Source of the DNA: Woeseiaceae bacterium
Lineage (GTDB): Bacteria; Pseudomonadota; Gammaproteobacteria; Steroidobacterales; Woeseiaceae
NCBI GenBank assembly: GCA_028289545.1
Contig: JANQPG010000037.1
Coordinates: forward strand, 1 to 41,533
Direction: 5' to 3'
Length of the DNA stretch: 41,533 bases
Below the pieces are notes generated by a model. That model worked only from the letters and a program-made list of their open reading frames with translations. It was not told where the DNA came from and searched no databases. Positions within the stretch are counted from its first letter, which is position 1. Every line of letters begins with the position of its first letter. The position numbers were made by a program, and so were the translations under genes. Of this stretch, positions 18,025-25,903 are shown one piece after another.

Positions 18025-19590
18025 GTGACCAAGCCCGGCGGAGCCGTCGCGGTCGCCACCACGTCGGCACTGGCGGCCGAGGCGGCGCTGGAGGTCCAGG
18101 CTCGCGGCGGCAACGCCGTGGACTGCGCGCTGGCGGCCTCACTCTTGACGATGAACACGGAGCCGGGCGTGTGCGCGCTGGCGGGCGGCGCCTACGTTAC
18201 GGTGTGGGGCCCGGATTCGGATCCGGTCACGATTGACGGCAACGTTGCCGTCCCGGGCCGCGGTCTCGAAGCGCATGAACGCGGCCACGGCACTGCGCGG
18301 GTCGAGCTGGACTACGGCGGAGGCATCGAGACCCTCGTGGGCCCCGGCTCCGTTGGCGTTCCCGGTTCGCTGGCTGCTGTCGAATGTGCCTGGCGACGCT
18401 ATGGCCGGGCGGCGTGGGCCGACCTGCTAGCGCCATCCATTGCGGCGGCGGACAAGGGTTTTCCGCTGTCGTCGGCCTGCCACTATTACCTGGGTTATTC
18501 AGGCGTGCCCATTTTTGGCCGCAGTCGCGACGGTTTCGACGCGCTGCACGAGGACGGCGCACTGCGCAATGCCGGCAGCCTCATCCACGTGCCGCACCTC
18601 GCCGACTCGCTCCGCCACATCGCCGAAGAAGGCGCCCGGGCTTTTTACTGCGGCCAACTCGGCCGGCAAATGGTCGATCACGTCCGCGCAGGCGACGGCA
18701 TGCTGACCTACGAAGACATGCAGAGCTATGAAGCCGTCGTCAGGCCCGCGCTGGTCGTCGAGAGCGGTGATTGGCGTATCGCCAGCAACCCGCCGCCCGC
18801 CATCGGCGGCAGCGTGTTGGGGGCCATGCTGGCGGCGTTCGCCCGCACCGGGCATCAGCGCTGGGACAGACAAGCGCTCGCCGATCTGATCCGGATACAG
18901 CACCGTTGCCTCGACTACCGGCGCGAGCACCTCGATCTGGCCGAGGACGTGGGCGAAGTCGCCGGCCGCCTGCTGAAACTGGCAAAAAGCGGCGAACTAA
19001 CCGGCCCTCATACGTCCGCATCCACGGTGCACACGTCCGCCGTGGACGACAGCGGGCTCGGCTGCGCAGTTACCGCATCGTCCGGGTACGGCGCGGGCGA
19101 AATGCCCGATGGCACGGGCCTGTGGCTCAACAACTGCATGGGCGAACTGGAGCTGAACCGCCGCGGGCTGGACGCCGGACCGATCGGCAGCCGGCTGCCG
19201 TCCAACATGGCGCCCACCGTTTGCCGCTCGGTCGAAGCAGGCCTCGAGCGCGCGGTCATGGCCGTCGGCTCGCCGGGTGCGGATCGCATTACGACGGCGC
19301 TGCTGCAGGCCCTGGTTGCCCGCTTCGTATTCGATTGGCCTCTGGAAGAGGCCATTGCGCATCCGCGTCTGCACGTCGATACCAGCGGGTCAGAAGACCG
19401 CCTCATGGTCGAGCCCGGCCTGGACATTCCGGAGACCACACTGCCGGTCAACCGTTTCGATACGACCAGCATGTACTTCGGCGGCGTGGCGGCCGCGCAT
19501 TACGATGGTTTTGGGCAGTTCGGCGTGGCCGCGGATCCGCGTCGAGAAGGCGGGATCGGCAAGAGCGAAACGCCTGCTCAAGGCTCGTGA
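18025..19590 (+). CDS. Gamma-glutamyltransferase family protein (cytosolic form)
   Basis: The protein is 521 residues, of the Ntn-hydrolase family that cleaves gamma-glutamyl bonds such as in glutathione. The N-terminus shows the family start (AAEAALEVQARGGNAVDCAL, GPGSVGVPG). The autoprocessing threonine fits T334 in STVHTSAVD, where the usual motif is TTHxSVVD, so the neighbour of the catalytic residue is changed. LPSNMAPT and AVGSPGADRI, which form the substrate pocket, are present. No signal peptide is seen, unlike periplasmic Ggt. The GTG start follows GGGAGG. Position behind frmA suggests a role on glutathione adducts, but other family members handle cephalosporins or peptides. Confidence 0.85.
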   Translation: MTKPGGAVAVATTSALAAEAALEVQARGGNAVDCALAASLLTMNTEPGVCALAGGAYVTVWGPDSDPVTIDGNVAVPGRGLEAHERGHGTARVELDYGGGIETLVGPGSVGVPGSLAAVECAWRRYGRAAWADLLAPSIAAADKGFPLSSACHYYLGYSGVPIFGRSRDGFDALHEDGALRNAGSLIHVPHLADSLRHIAEEGARAFYCGQLGRQMVDHVRAGDGMLTYEDMQSYEAVVRPALVVESGDWRIASNPPPAIGGSVLGAMLAAFARTGHQRWDRQALADLIRIQHRCLDYRREHLDLAEDVGEVAGRLLKLAKSGELTGPHTSASTVHTSAVDDSGLGCAVTASSGYGAGEMPDGTGLWLNNCMGELELNRRGLDAGPIGSRLPSNMAPTVCRSVEAGLERAVMAVGSPGADRITTALLQALVARFVFDWPLEEAIAHPRLHVDTSGSEDRLMVEPGLDIPETTLPVNRFDTTSMYFGGVAAAHYDGFGQFGVAADPRREGGIGKSETPAQGS

Positions 19591-19657
19591 TGCCGGACAC
19601 GGCGTTTGATACCCTTCCGCCGATTCGTTTGCGCACCTTTTTCAAGGCTCGAAGCCC

Positions 19658-19852
19658 TTGCACAACACGCTCGAAGAAAAGCGGCTGCTTTGCCCGGCCT
19701 GCAATGCGGCAATCTCCGTACTCGTGGATCCGTCGGCCGGTAGCCAGTCCTACATTGAAGACTGTGAGGTCTGCTGTCGTCCGCTGACGATCCGCCTGAC
19801 CGTCAGCCACGACGGCGGCGACATCGAGGTCGAGGCAGACTATGCGCAGTAA
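19658..19852 (+). CDS. CPXCG motif cysteine-rich small protein
   Basis: This is a 64-residue protein of the Cys_rich_CPXG type. It has CPAC at 12-15 and a second cysteine cluster, DCEVCCRP, at about 35-42, a likely zinc-ribbon-like site. The conserved body VLVDPSAGSQSYIEDCEVCC is typical of the family, whose function is unknown. The start is TTG at 19658 with AAGG 10 nt upstream, and no ATG is available. Its last 11 nt overlap the start of the downstream propeller/amidohydrolase gene, so the pair is translationally coupled. Confidence 0.85.
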   Translation: MHNTLEEKRLLCPACNAAISVLVDPSAGSQSYIEDCEVCCRPLTIRLTVSHDGGDIEVEADYAQ

Positions 19853-21902
19853 GCTTAGCCGGACACGATCGTGGATGGCCGCGCTGGCGCTGCTCGCCGC
19901 CCAGCCCGCCGCGGCGGACCTCGACACGATAGTGCGCGAAGGCACAAATATTCAGGCGGATATCCGCGCCGACGGCTGGGTCGTCACCGACCTCGTGGGT
20001 GGACTCTGGCTGGTGCCGCCCGGCGGGGGCGCAGCCGAGCGGCTGGCCAACGACCTGCACCCGGCGAGAAGCCCGCGATTTTCGCCCAACGGGCAATCTC
20101 TCGTGTACGTCGCGGAACAGGGCCAGCATGCCGAACTGTGGCTCTACAGTCTCGATCAGCGCTCGACCTACCCGGTGGCGACCGAGTTCAGGACCTATGC
20201 CCAACCGGACTGGCACCCGGACGGCGATCGCATTGTGTTTTCCGCCGACGTCGACGGCCAGGGCTTTGCTCTCTGGGAACTGGACGTTGCCACCGGATTG
20301 CGCTGGCGATTGACGCACGGCGCCGGCGAGGCCACCTGGCCCAGCTGGTCCGATGACGGCCGCGACTTGCTCTACGTGCACCGCAATGCCGGCCGCTACC
20401 GGCTGATGTTGAGGCGCCTCGGCGAAACCGACGAGGTTCTCCTCGAAAGCGACGACGCCTTGTCGGCACCCTCGTTTCGCCCCGACAAAAGCCTCGTGAC
20501 GGTTATCCGGCACGCGCCCGACGCGCTCCGTATCGACATGGTCATCCTGTCGACGCCGCGGCTGGTTCGCACGCTGCTCGAAGACGAGGATATTTTTCTC
20601 GGTCGCGTTGCGTGGAAAGACCGCGGGCAGCTGACCTACACAGCGGGCGGTCAAATCCGACAGCGCGCGTTCGATGCGTGGCAGCCATCGACCTTGCCTT
20701 TCGAGGCACGCCTCGAAGCGCCGGTAACGGCTATGGACGGCAAGGCACTCAGCCGACGTTTTGCGTCCACGGTCGATGCGCGCCCGCTGATCGTCAGAGC
20801 CGCGCGTCTGTTCGACGGCCTTTCAGGCGACTATCGGCGGGACGTCGACGTCGTCGTCCGCGACGGCCTGATTGCCGCGGTCGAACCGAGCCGCCCGCGG
20901 CCCGGGGAAATCCTGATCGATCTCGGCGACATTACCGTCATACCCGGGCTCATCGACGTGTACGCAAAGCTGCCTGCCGTTGTCAGCGATGCTGATGGAG
21001 CGCGGCTCCTGAGTTTCGGTATCACAACCCTGGTCACGGCCCGCGGCGATGCCGAAGCGCTCGATACCCGCTGGGCCGACGCGGCCACACCCGGACCCCG
21101 GCTGCTGCGCGCGGCGTCGATGAACACGGTCACGAGCGAAGAACCGCATCCTTGGCTGCTGCTGCTCAACGGCGACCGCAGCACCGGACAAAGCCTGCGC
21201 GCGGCCACGGGGGCCTGGCAGCAGGCTGGCGTGCCGGTCCTGGCTGAAAACTGGCAGGCGGGTCTGGGAGCGGGTGCCGGGCTGGTGCTCGGCGGGGAAG
21301 CGTTGCCGGTTTCTCCGGCAGGCCGCCGCTATGCCGACCTTGCCGTCAATGGCGGCAGCGCAGTGACGATCGTGTCGTCGCTGGCGCATACGGATACTCC
21401 GGGCGTCGACGAGCTGTTCACGCGCCGGCAGGCCATCGGCCTGCGCCCCCAAAGAGCGCGACCGCTGGCGGAGAGAACGGCACTCGGCAATATCGTGAGC
21501 GATCTCGTGCTCGGCAGTGCGCCCAACGCGCTGCCGCCGGGCGTCGCTCAGCATGCGGAACTGCGCGCGCTCGTAGCGGCCGGGCTGACGCCTCACAACG
21601 CGCTCAAGGCGGCCACCGTCAACGCCGCGGGCGCGCTTGGGCTGGGCCTTCGGGCGGGCAGAATTGCGCCGGGCGCCGCGGCCAGTTTTGTGCTCGTCGC
21701 GGGTGATCCGTTGCGCTCCATCGAAGACGCAGCCAACGTCGTCGGCGTTGTGCATCACGGCCGTTTCTTGAGCGCCGGGCGTTTGATCGACGCGTTCGAC
21801 AGCACCGAAGTGTCGGAAAATTTGACAGGAGCGGTCACGGCTTTACCGCGTGCCGACGCAACTGCAATTCCTTGGCCTCGCCGACGCGAACGAAACCGTT
21901 GA
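19842..21902 (+). CDS. Secreted TolB-like propeller plus degenerate amidohydrolase
   Basis: The protein has 686 residues: a signal peptide (AALALLAAQPAAA), then a TolB/WD40-like beta-propeller (about 40-300; SPRFSPNGQSLVYVA, QPDWHPDGDRIVFSADVDG, WPSWSDDGRDLLYVH), then an amidohydrolase-like domain from about 310. The hallmark metal site that should read PGLIDxHxH here reads PGLIDVYAK (D372-K376), so both histidines are lost. The later Asp region reads LGSAPNALPPG in place of a GTDS-like motif. The scaffold parts (AGLTPHNALKAATVNAAGALG and GDPLRSIEDAANVVGVVHHGR) are intact. It is therefore likely a non-catalytic periplasmic protein, or it uses another site. It overlaps the upstream CPXCG gene by 11 nt. 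Confidence 0.82.
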   Translation: MRSKLSRTRSWMAALALLAAQPAAADLDTIVREGTNIQADIRADGWVVTDLVGGLWLVPPGGGAAERLANDLHPARSPRFSPNGQSLVYVAEQGQHAELWLYSLDQRSTYPVATEFRTYAQPDWHPDGDRIVFSADVDGQGFALWELDVATGLRWRLTHGAGEATWPSWSDDGRDLLYVHRNAGRYRLMLRRLGETDEVLLESDDALSAPSFRPDKSLVTVIRHAPDALRIDMVILSTPRLVRTLLEDEDIFLGRVAWKDRGQLTYTAGGQIRQRAFDAWQPSTLPFEARLEAPVTAMDGKALSRRFASTVDARPLIVRAARLFDGLSGDYRRDVDVVVRDGLIAAVEPSRPRPGEILIDLGDITVIPGLIDVYAKLPAVVSDADGARLLSFGITTLVTARGDAEALDTRWADAATPGPRLLRAASMNTVTSEEPHPWLLLLNGDRSTGQSLRAATGAWQQAGVPVLAENWQAGLGAGAGLVLGGEALPVSPAGRRYADLAVNGGSAVTIVSSLAHTDTPGVDELFTRRQAIGLRPQRARPLAERTALGNIVSDLVLGSAPNALPPGVAQHAELRALVAAGLTPHNALKAATVNAAGALGLGLRAGRIAPGAAASFVLVAGDPLRSIEDAANVVGVVHHGRFLSAGRLIDAFDSTEVSENLTGAVTALPRADATAIPWPRRRERNR

Positions 21903-22009
21903 AACTGTCGCGTTTTTGTCGGGGCTGGACAATCTGACGAGTTTTCAGGAGCTTGTACGAGGTTGCTTGGAAACGTTCCAGTATCGAGCCAGTGATTTTG
22001 TCGATTTTC

Positions 22010-22042
22010 TTTACAAAAATGTAAAAAAAGTGTCTTCTTTAC
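22010..22042 (+). promoter_or_regulatory. Inverted half-sites upstream of the sigma-54 promoter (possible enhancer)
   Basis: TTTACA (22010-22015), AAAA, TGTAAA (22020-22025) is a perfect inverted repeat. A third half-site, TTTACC, lies at 22038-22043. They lie about 75-105 bp upstream of the predicted start point, where sigma-54 activators normally bind. The half-site resembles TyrR/PhhR and CbrB boxes but the spacing fits neither. The activator is unknown. Confidence 0.4.
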
Positions 22043-22090
22043 CAGACCGTGCAACGCTAACTCATTGATACCGACTTCCACACGATCACT

Positions 22091-22105
22091 TGGCACAGCT
22101 CTTGC
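22091..22105 (+). promoter_or_regulatory. Sigma-54 (RpoN) promoter
   Basis: TGGCAC-N5-TTGC matches the RpoN consensus exactly: GG at 22092-22093, GC at 22104-22105, and 10 nt between them. The flanking T at 22090 and T at 22106 also fit. Transcription should start near 22116-22118 and run right. No sigma-70 hexamers of similar quality were seen here. Confidence 0.8.
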
Positions 22106-22116
22106 TTTGTAGGACG

Positions 22117-22324
22117 TGCCCAAGCGAAGTGTAACTGCGTTCGGTCGAACGCATCGGGTACGTTAAGGATTTAGACGCCAGAAGAACAACAACTCCAAAA
22201 ACAAAAAGATCCAGATCCAATAACAACAATATAAGCAGTACCCATCGACCGAATTTGCAGTTACCTCTTTTGATAAAAAGAAAGAGAAAACTAGCCCCGC
22301 CGCTAACGCCGCGGGGCTTTTTAT
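22117..22324 (+). ncRNA. Predicted sigma-54-dependent structured small RNA with A-rich loop
   Basis: The RNA is about 208 nt, bounded by the RpoN promoter and an intrinsic terminator, with no convincing reading frame. GTAACTGC (22131-22138) pairs with GCAGTTAC (22257-22264). TTCGGTCGA (22140-22148) pairs with TCGACCGAA (22245-22253). GGGTAC (22156-22161) pairs with GTACCC (22238-22243). That gives 23 bp in three blocks that enclose an A/C-rich, weakly structured loop (about 22162-22237). The loop has matches to the Hfq/Crc motif AAnAAnAA at 22182-22189, 22197-22204 and 22219-22226. A local hairpin (22136-22142 with 22147-22153) competes with the long helix. CrcZ/CrcY of Pseudomonas share the RpoN dependence and A-rich motifs, but no sequence identity is claimed. 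Exact ends are predictions. Confidence 0.65.
22293..22324 (+). terminator. Intrinsic terminator of the small RNA
   Basis: AGCCCCGC (22293-22300) pairs with GCGGGGCT (22311-22318) across a 10-nt loop and is followed by TTTTATT. It is preceded by an A/G-rich stretch. The GC stem plus T tract is a textbook rho-independent terminator that ends the transcript well before the aldo/keto reductase gene. Confidence 0.85.
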
Positions 22325-22533
22325 TGTCCGGGTTCAGTGTTCCCGCAGTCGGTCGGCGCCCCCGAGGCCCGCAACGATCTCTACGAGCAGGTCGAGGCGA
22401 TCCGGGGCTAAACGGCTGTTGTACGAATAACCATTTGCTATACGAATAACAAAGACTCGCGAAAACCGTCTACCAAATACCCGGTCGCAGCGGCAAAGTC
22501 GTCTCCAGCAACCCACACGGACTGGAGAACACC
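22325..22533. other. Gene-free stretch with a possible coding remnant and a short direct repeat
   Basis: From 22337 to 22411 a frame reads 24 residues ending LYEQVEAIRG-stop. It has coding-like codon use but no ribosome site and no upstream open frame beyond the terminator, so it looks like a gene remnant. TACGAATAAC occurs twice, at 22422-22431 and 22441-22450, with a 19-nt period. This may be an operator upstream of the aldo/keto reductase gene. No promoter was recognised with confidence. Confidence 0.3.
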
Positions 22534-23313
22534 ATGACATCCATACAGAAGCACTTCCTGCTCGGCGGCGAACGCAAAATCCATCGCCTGGGTTACGGCG
22601 CAATGCGGCTGTCGGGACAGCCCGGAAACTTTGGCCGCTACCCTCGCTGGGAAGAAGGCAAGGCGCTCGTCGAGCGCGCCACGGAACTGGGCATCAATTT
22701 CTTCGATTCCGCCCGCGCCTACGGGCCCGAATGGACCGACAAACTGCTGGGTGAAGCGTTGGCGCACAACCCACGCGAAGTCGTCATTGCGACCAAAGGC
22801 GGTGTCGACAAACTAGCCTCCGATCGAATCGTGACGGACGGACGGCCGGAAACGCTCAGGCAGCACGTCGACTCCGCACTGCAAAACCTCAAGCTGGACC
22901 GCATCGAGTTGTTTCAGCTGCATCGTGTCGATCCGGACGTCGACATCGAGGAATCGATCGGTGCCCTCGAGGAGGCCCGGCAAGCCGGCAAACTGCGTTT
23001 CATCGGGTTGTCGAACGTCGATCAATCGGCGCTGGATCGCGCGCTTGCCGTTGCGCCGATTGCGTCCGTGCAAAACCGCTACAACTCCGCGGAAAGAAAC
23101 CAGGACGCACTCGTCGACTACACGGCCGAGAAAGGGATTGCTTTTATCCCGTATGGGCCGCTGGGCGCTCATCCGATGAAGCCGGGCGCTCGATTGCCGG
23201 CCCGGGAGTCGCTCGCATGGCTGCTTCGCCGATCGCCCAACATCGTTGTCATTCCGGGCACGACGTCCGTCGCTCATCTGGAGGAAAACGCCTCCGCCTG
23301 GGAACTGGTCTAA
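22534..23313 (+). CDS. Aldo/keto reductase
   Basis: This is a cytosolic NADPH-dependent reductase of 259 residues with the (beta/alpha)8 fold. The catalytic tetrad is visible: D and Y in FFDSARAYG, K in VIATKGG, and H in FQLHRVD. Later motifs are IGLSNVDQ and VIPGTTSVAHLEEN, the last contacting the cofactor. It is somewhat shorter than usual (about 280-330). The substrate is unknown. It is downstream of the small-RNA terminator and has its own leader of about 200 nt. A 9-bp GC-rich hairpin follows its stop. Confidence 0.93.
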   Translation: MTSIQKHFLLGGERKIHRLGYGAMRLSGQPGNFGRYPRWEEGKALVERATELGINFFDSARAYGPEWTDKLLGEALAHNPREVVIATKGGVDKLASDRIVTDGRPETLRQHVDSALQNLKLDRIELFQLHRVDPDVDIEESIGALEEARQAGKLRFIGLSNVDQSALDRALAVAPIASVQNRYNSAERNQDALVDYTAEKGIAFIPYGPLGAHPMKPGARLPARESLAWLLRRSPNIVVIPGTTSVAHLEENASAWELV

Positions 23314-23324
23314 AACCTCAACCT

Positions 23325-23354
23325 GGCCCGGGTTCGCCGCGCGGGACCCGGGCC
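23325..23354 (+). terminator. GC-rich hairpin after the aldo/keto reductase gene
   Basis: GGCCCGGGT (23325-23333) and ACCCGGGCC (23346-23354) form a perfect 9-bp stem with a 12-nt loop, 12 nt past the stop codon. There is no T tract, so it may stabilise the mRNA end or terminate poorly. Confidence 0.35.
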
Positions 23355-23409
23355 GTCACTGTGCTAGTCTCAGGCCGATTCCGATTCACCGCTCCTGCCC
23401 GGAACCCGT

Positions 23410-24963
23410 ATGCACAGACTGTTAACGGCATTGATCGTCCTCTGCCTCGTCGCCTGCTCGAAGCCCGATATCGATCTCGAAGAGACCAGCATTGCCGAGC
23501 TGCACGACCGGATCCAGCGCGGCGAACTGAGTTCCGAGCGCATTACGACATGGTATCTCGAGCGCATCGAACGGCTGGACAGCAGCGGACCCACGCTCAA
23601 CTCGGTCATCGAACTGAATCCGGATGCGCTGACGATTGCACGATCGCTTGACGAGGAATGGCATACGTCCGGACCGCGCGGCCCGCTGCACGGCATCCCG
23701 GTGCTGTTGAAAGCCAATATCGATACGGCAGATCGAATGACAACCAGCGCCGGTTCGCTCGCATTAGCCGATCACGTCGCGACGGAGGACGCATTTGTCG
23801 TGCAGCGGCTCCGCGACGCCGGTGTGGTGATACTCGGCAAGACCAACCTCAGCGAATGGGCCAACTTTCGCTCGCCGATGAGCTCGAGCGGCTGGAGCAG
23901 CGTCGGTGGACAGACCCGCAACCCTTACGACCTCGCTCGCAATCCCTGCGGATCTTCCAGCGGATCGGGCGTTGCCGTGGCGGCCAACCTCACGAGCGTT
24001 GCGGTCGGCACGGAAACCGACGGCTCGATCGTGTGCCCTTCCGGCGCGAACGGTATTGTCGGCATCAAGCCAACGCTGGGGCTCCTGAGCCGCAGCGGCA
24101 TCGTGCCGATCGCGCACAGCCAGGACACCGCCGGCCCCATGGCGCGCAGCGTGCGCGATGCGGCGTTGTTGCTGAGCGCCATGACGGGGAGCGATCCACG
24201 CGACCCCGCCTCCGCCGCGCTGCCTCAATCCGTTGCAACAGGGGTTCCCGACTACACGGCCAATCTCGCCGCCGACGGGCTGAAGGGCCGCCGTATCGGC
24301 GTGCTGCGCAGCTTCTACGGCAGCGGCGACCACCCGGAAGTCGAACGCGTGTTCGCCGAGAGCATCGCCGCACTGACCGAAGCCGGCGCCGAGATTGTCG
24401 ACCCGATTGACCTCGACATCGGCGATGCCGGCCGACATGAGTTCACTGTCCTGCTCTACGAGTTCAAGCACGGTCTCGCCCGCTACTTTGAACAATCCGG
24501 CGCGCCGTTCGATTCGCTTGCGGACATTATCGAGTTCAACAAGGTGAACGCAGGGCAGGTTATGCCGCTGTTCGGCCAGGAGCTCATGCTGCAGTCGGAC
24601 GCCAAGGGGCCGTTGACCGATCAGGAATACCGGGACGCCCTCGACGCGGGCAGACGGCTCGCGCGAACCGCGCTCGACGACGCCTTCGGCGAACACGAGC
24701 TCGACGCAATCGTCGCACCCAGCAACGGGCCGGCGTGGATGACCGACACCATCAACGGCGACGCTTTCGACGTCGGCAGCAGCCGCTATGCGGCGATTGC
24801 CGGCTACCCCAATGTCAGCGTCCCGGCCGGTTTCGCGAAAGGTCTGCCAATAGGTTTGTCGTTTATCGGCAGGCCCTTTACCGAACAGACACTGCTGGAA
24901 GCCGCGTACGCGTTCGAGCAGGCGACGCGTGTCCGTCGCGCGCCCGCGCTGGAAGCGCCATAG
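23410..24963 (+). CDS. Amidase-signature family lipoprotein
   Basis: This is a 517-residue hydrolase of the amidase signature family, which cleaves amide bonds. The catalytic triad fits K101 (LLKANID), the cis-serine S182 in CGSSSGSG and the nucleophile S206 in TDGSIVCPSG. The N-terminus is a lipoprotein signal (LLTALIVLCLVAC, cysteine 16), so it works on the periplasmic side of a membrane. Similar secreted amidases act on peptide amides. The start ATG is the only one that gives the signal. The domain is full length. It begins about 100 nt after the aldo/keto reductase gene. Confidence 0.93.
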   Translation: MHRLLTALIVLCLVACSKPDIDLEETSIAELHDRIQRGELSSERITTWYLERIERLDSSGPTLNSVIELNPDALTIARSLDEEWHTSGPRGPLHGIPVLLKANIDTADRMTTSAGSLALADHVATEDAFVVQRLRDAGVVILGKTNLSEWANFRSPMSSSGWSSVGGQTRNPYDLARNPCGSSSGSGVAVAANLTSVAVGTETDGSIVCPSGANGIVGIKPTLGLLSRSGIVPIAHSQDTAGPMARSVRDAALLLSAMTGSDPRDPASAALPQSVATGVPDYTANLAADGLKGRRIGVLRSFYGSGDHPEVERVFAESIAALTEAGAEIVDPIDLDIGDAGRHEFTVLLYEFKHGLARYFEQSGAPFDSLADIIEFNKVNAGQVMPLFGQELMLQSDAKGPLTDQEYRDALDAGRRLARTALDDAFGEHELDAIVAPSNGPAWMTDTINGDAFDVGSSRYAAIAGYPNVSVPAGFAKGLPIGLSFIGRPFTEQTLLEAAYAFEQATRVRRAPALEAP

Positions 24964-25078
24964 CAACGAACCACGGAAAACGCGTGAACTGCGACGCCTG
25001 CCACAGCGATCTTGCGCCGTTTATTCTCTAATCAGGGTCGCCCAAAGACCGCGTAAAGCACGACGAGCCACAACACCC

Positions 25079-25849
25079 ATGTTCCGCAAAATCCGTATCG
25101 CCATACTGCTGCTCATACTGGCCTTTGTCGCCACGGACGCGTGGCTGACCCGGTTTTACAGCACGGACTGGCAGGAGAGCCTGTACATCGGCGTGTACCC
25201 GATCAATGCCGACGGCAGCCAGGCCGCCGACCGGTACATCGCCCGCCTCAAAGCGGAGGATTTCGAGAGTATCGAGACCTTCATCGCGCGGGAGGCGAAG
25301 CGTTACGGCAGAACCATCGAACGCCCTGTCCGCGTCACGCTGGGGCAGCCGGTCCTGGAACAGCCACCGGCGCTCGACGACAACCCGAACGTTGCCGAGA
25401 TCATGTGGTGGTCGCTGCGCATGCGCGCGTGGGCCGGTAACGCCACCGAAGGGCAGGAGCGCATTGCGCCCGACGTGCGCATTTTTGTTCGCTACCACAA
25501 ACCGGATCGGGTGCTGCCGCTCGAGAACTCCGTGGGTGTCGAAAAAGGGATGTTCGGCATCGTCAACGCCTACGCAAGCCGGCAACTCAGCTCAAAGAAC
25601 AACGTCATCATTGCCCACGAGTTCCTGCATACGCTCGGAGCCAGCGACAAGTACGAAGCCGGCACGGGGCAGCCGGTGGGACCGCACGGGCTTGCCGAAC
25701 CCGACCGGCAACCGCTGTACCCGCAGCGCTATGCCGAAATCATGGGCGGCCGCATCGCCTTGTCCGCCAGCGAAGCCGTCATCCCGCAAAGCCTGAGCTA
25801 CGCGCTCATCGGGCCGCAGACCGCTGCGGAGATTCGCCTGGCTGAATAG
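25079..25849 (+). CDS. Membrane-anchored zinc metallopeptidase-like protein (HEFLH)
   Basis: The protein has 256 residues. A transmembrane anchor (IAILLLILAFVATDAWL, about 7-23) comes first and a periplasmic domain follows. HExxH is present at H180-H184 (IIAHEFLHTLGASDKYE), the zinc site of many metallopeptidases, where a downstream acidic or histidine ligand would complete it. The stretch before it (FVRYHKPDRVLPLENSVGVE) is conserved-looking. I do not recognise a named family or substrate. The reading from 24929 adds an Arg-rich tail and is rejected in favour of the ATG that gives the anchor. It is probably in the same transcript as the amidase (115-nt gap). Confidence 0.78.
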   Translation: MFRKIRIAILLLILAFVATDAWLTRFYSTDWQESLYIGVYPINADGSQAADRYIARLKAEDFESIETFIAREAKRYGRTIERPVRVTLGQPVLEQPPALDDNPNVAEIMWWSLRMRAWAGNATEGQERIAPDVRIFVRYHKPDRVLPLENSVGVEKGMFGIVNAYASRQLSSKNNVIIAHEFLHTLGASDKYEAGTGQPVGPHGLAEPDRQPLYPQRYAEIMGGRIALSASEAVIPQSLSYALIGPQTAAEIRLAE

Positions 25850-25903
25850 CACTCAGACGAGCACGCCCTATGCGAGTCAGCCCCGCTGAGCTACTCTCGC
25901 GGT

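Noticed and set aside
21850..22068. 72-codon frame across the end of the amidohydrolase gene and the gap upstream of the small RNA
   Set aside because: It starts inside the real gene in another frame, has no ribosome site and shows no family features.
22255..22449. 64-codon frame starting inside the small RNA and crossing its terminator
   Set aside because: It would be cut by the terminator hairpin, and the product is low-complexity Arg/Pro-rich.
24983..25031. Short frame reading VNCDACHSDLAPFIL with a CxxCH haem motif
   Set aside because: Only 15 codons, no signal peptide or ribosome site, and it lies in a gap between two genes. The CxxCH is probably chance.
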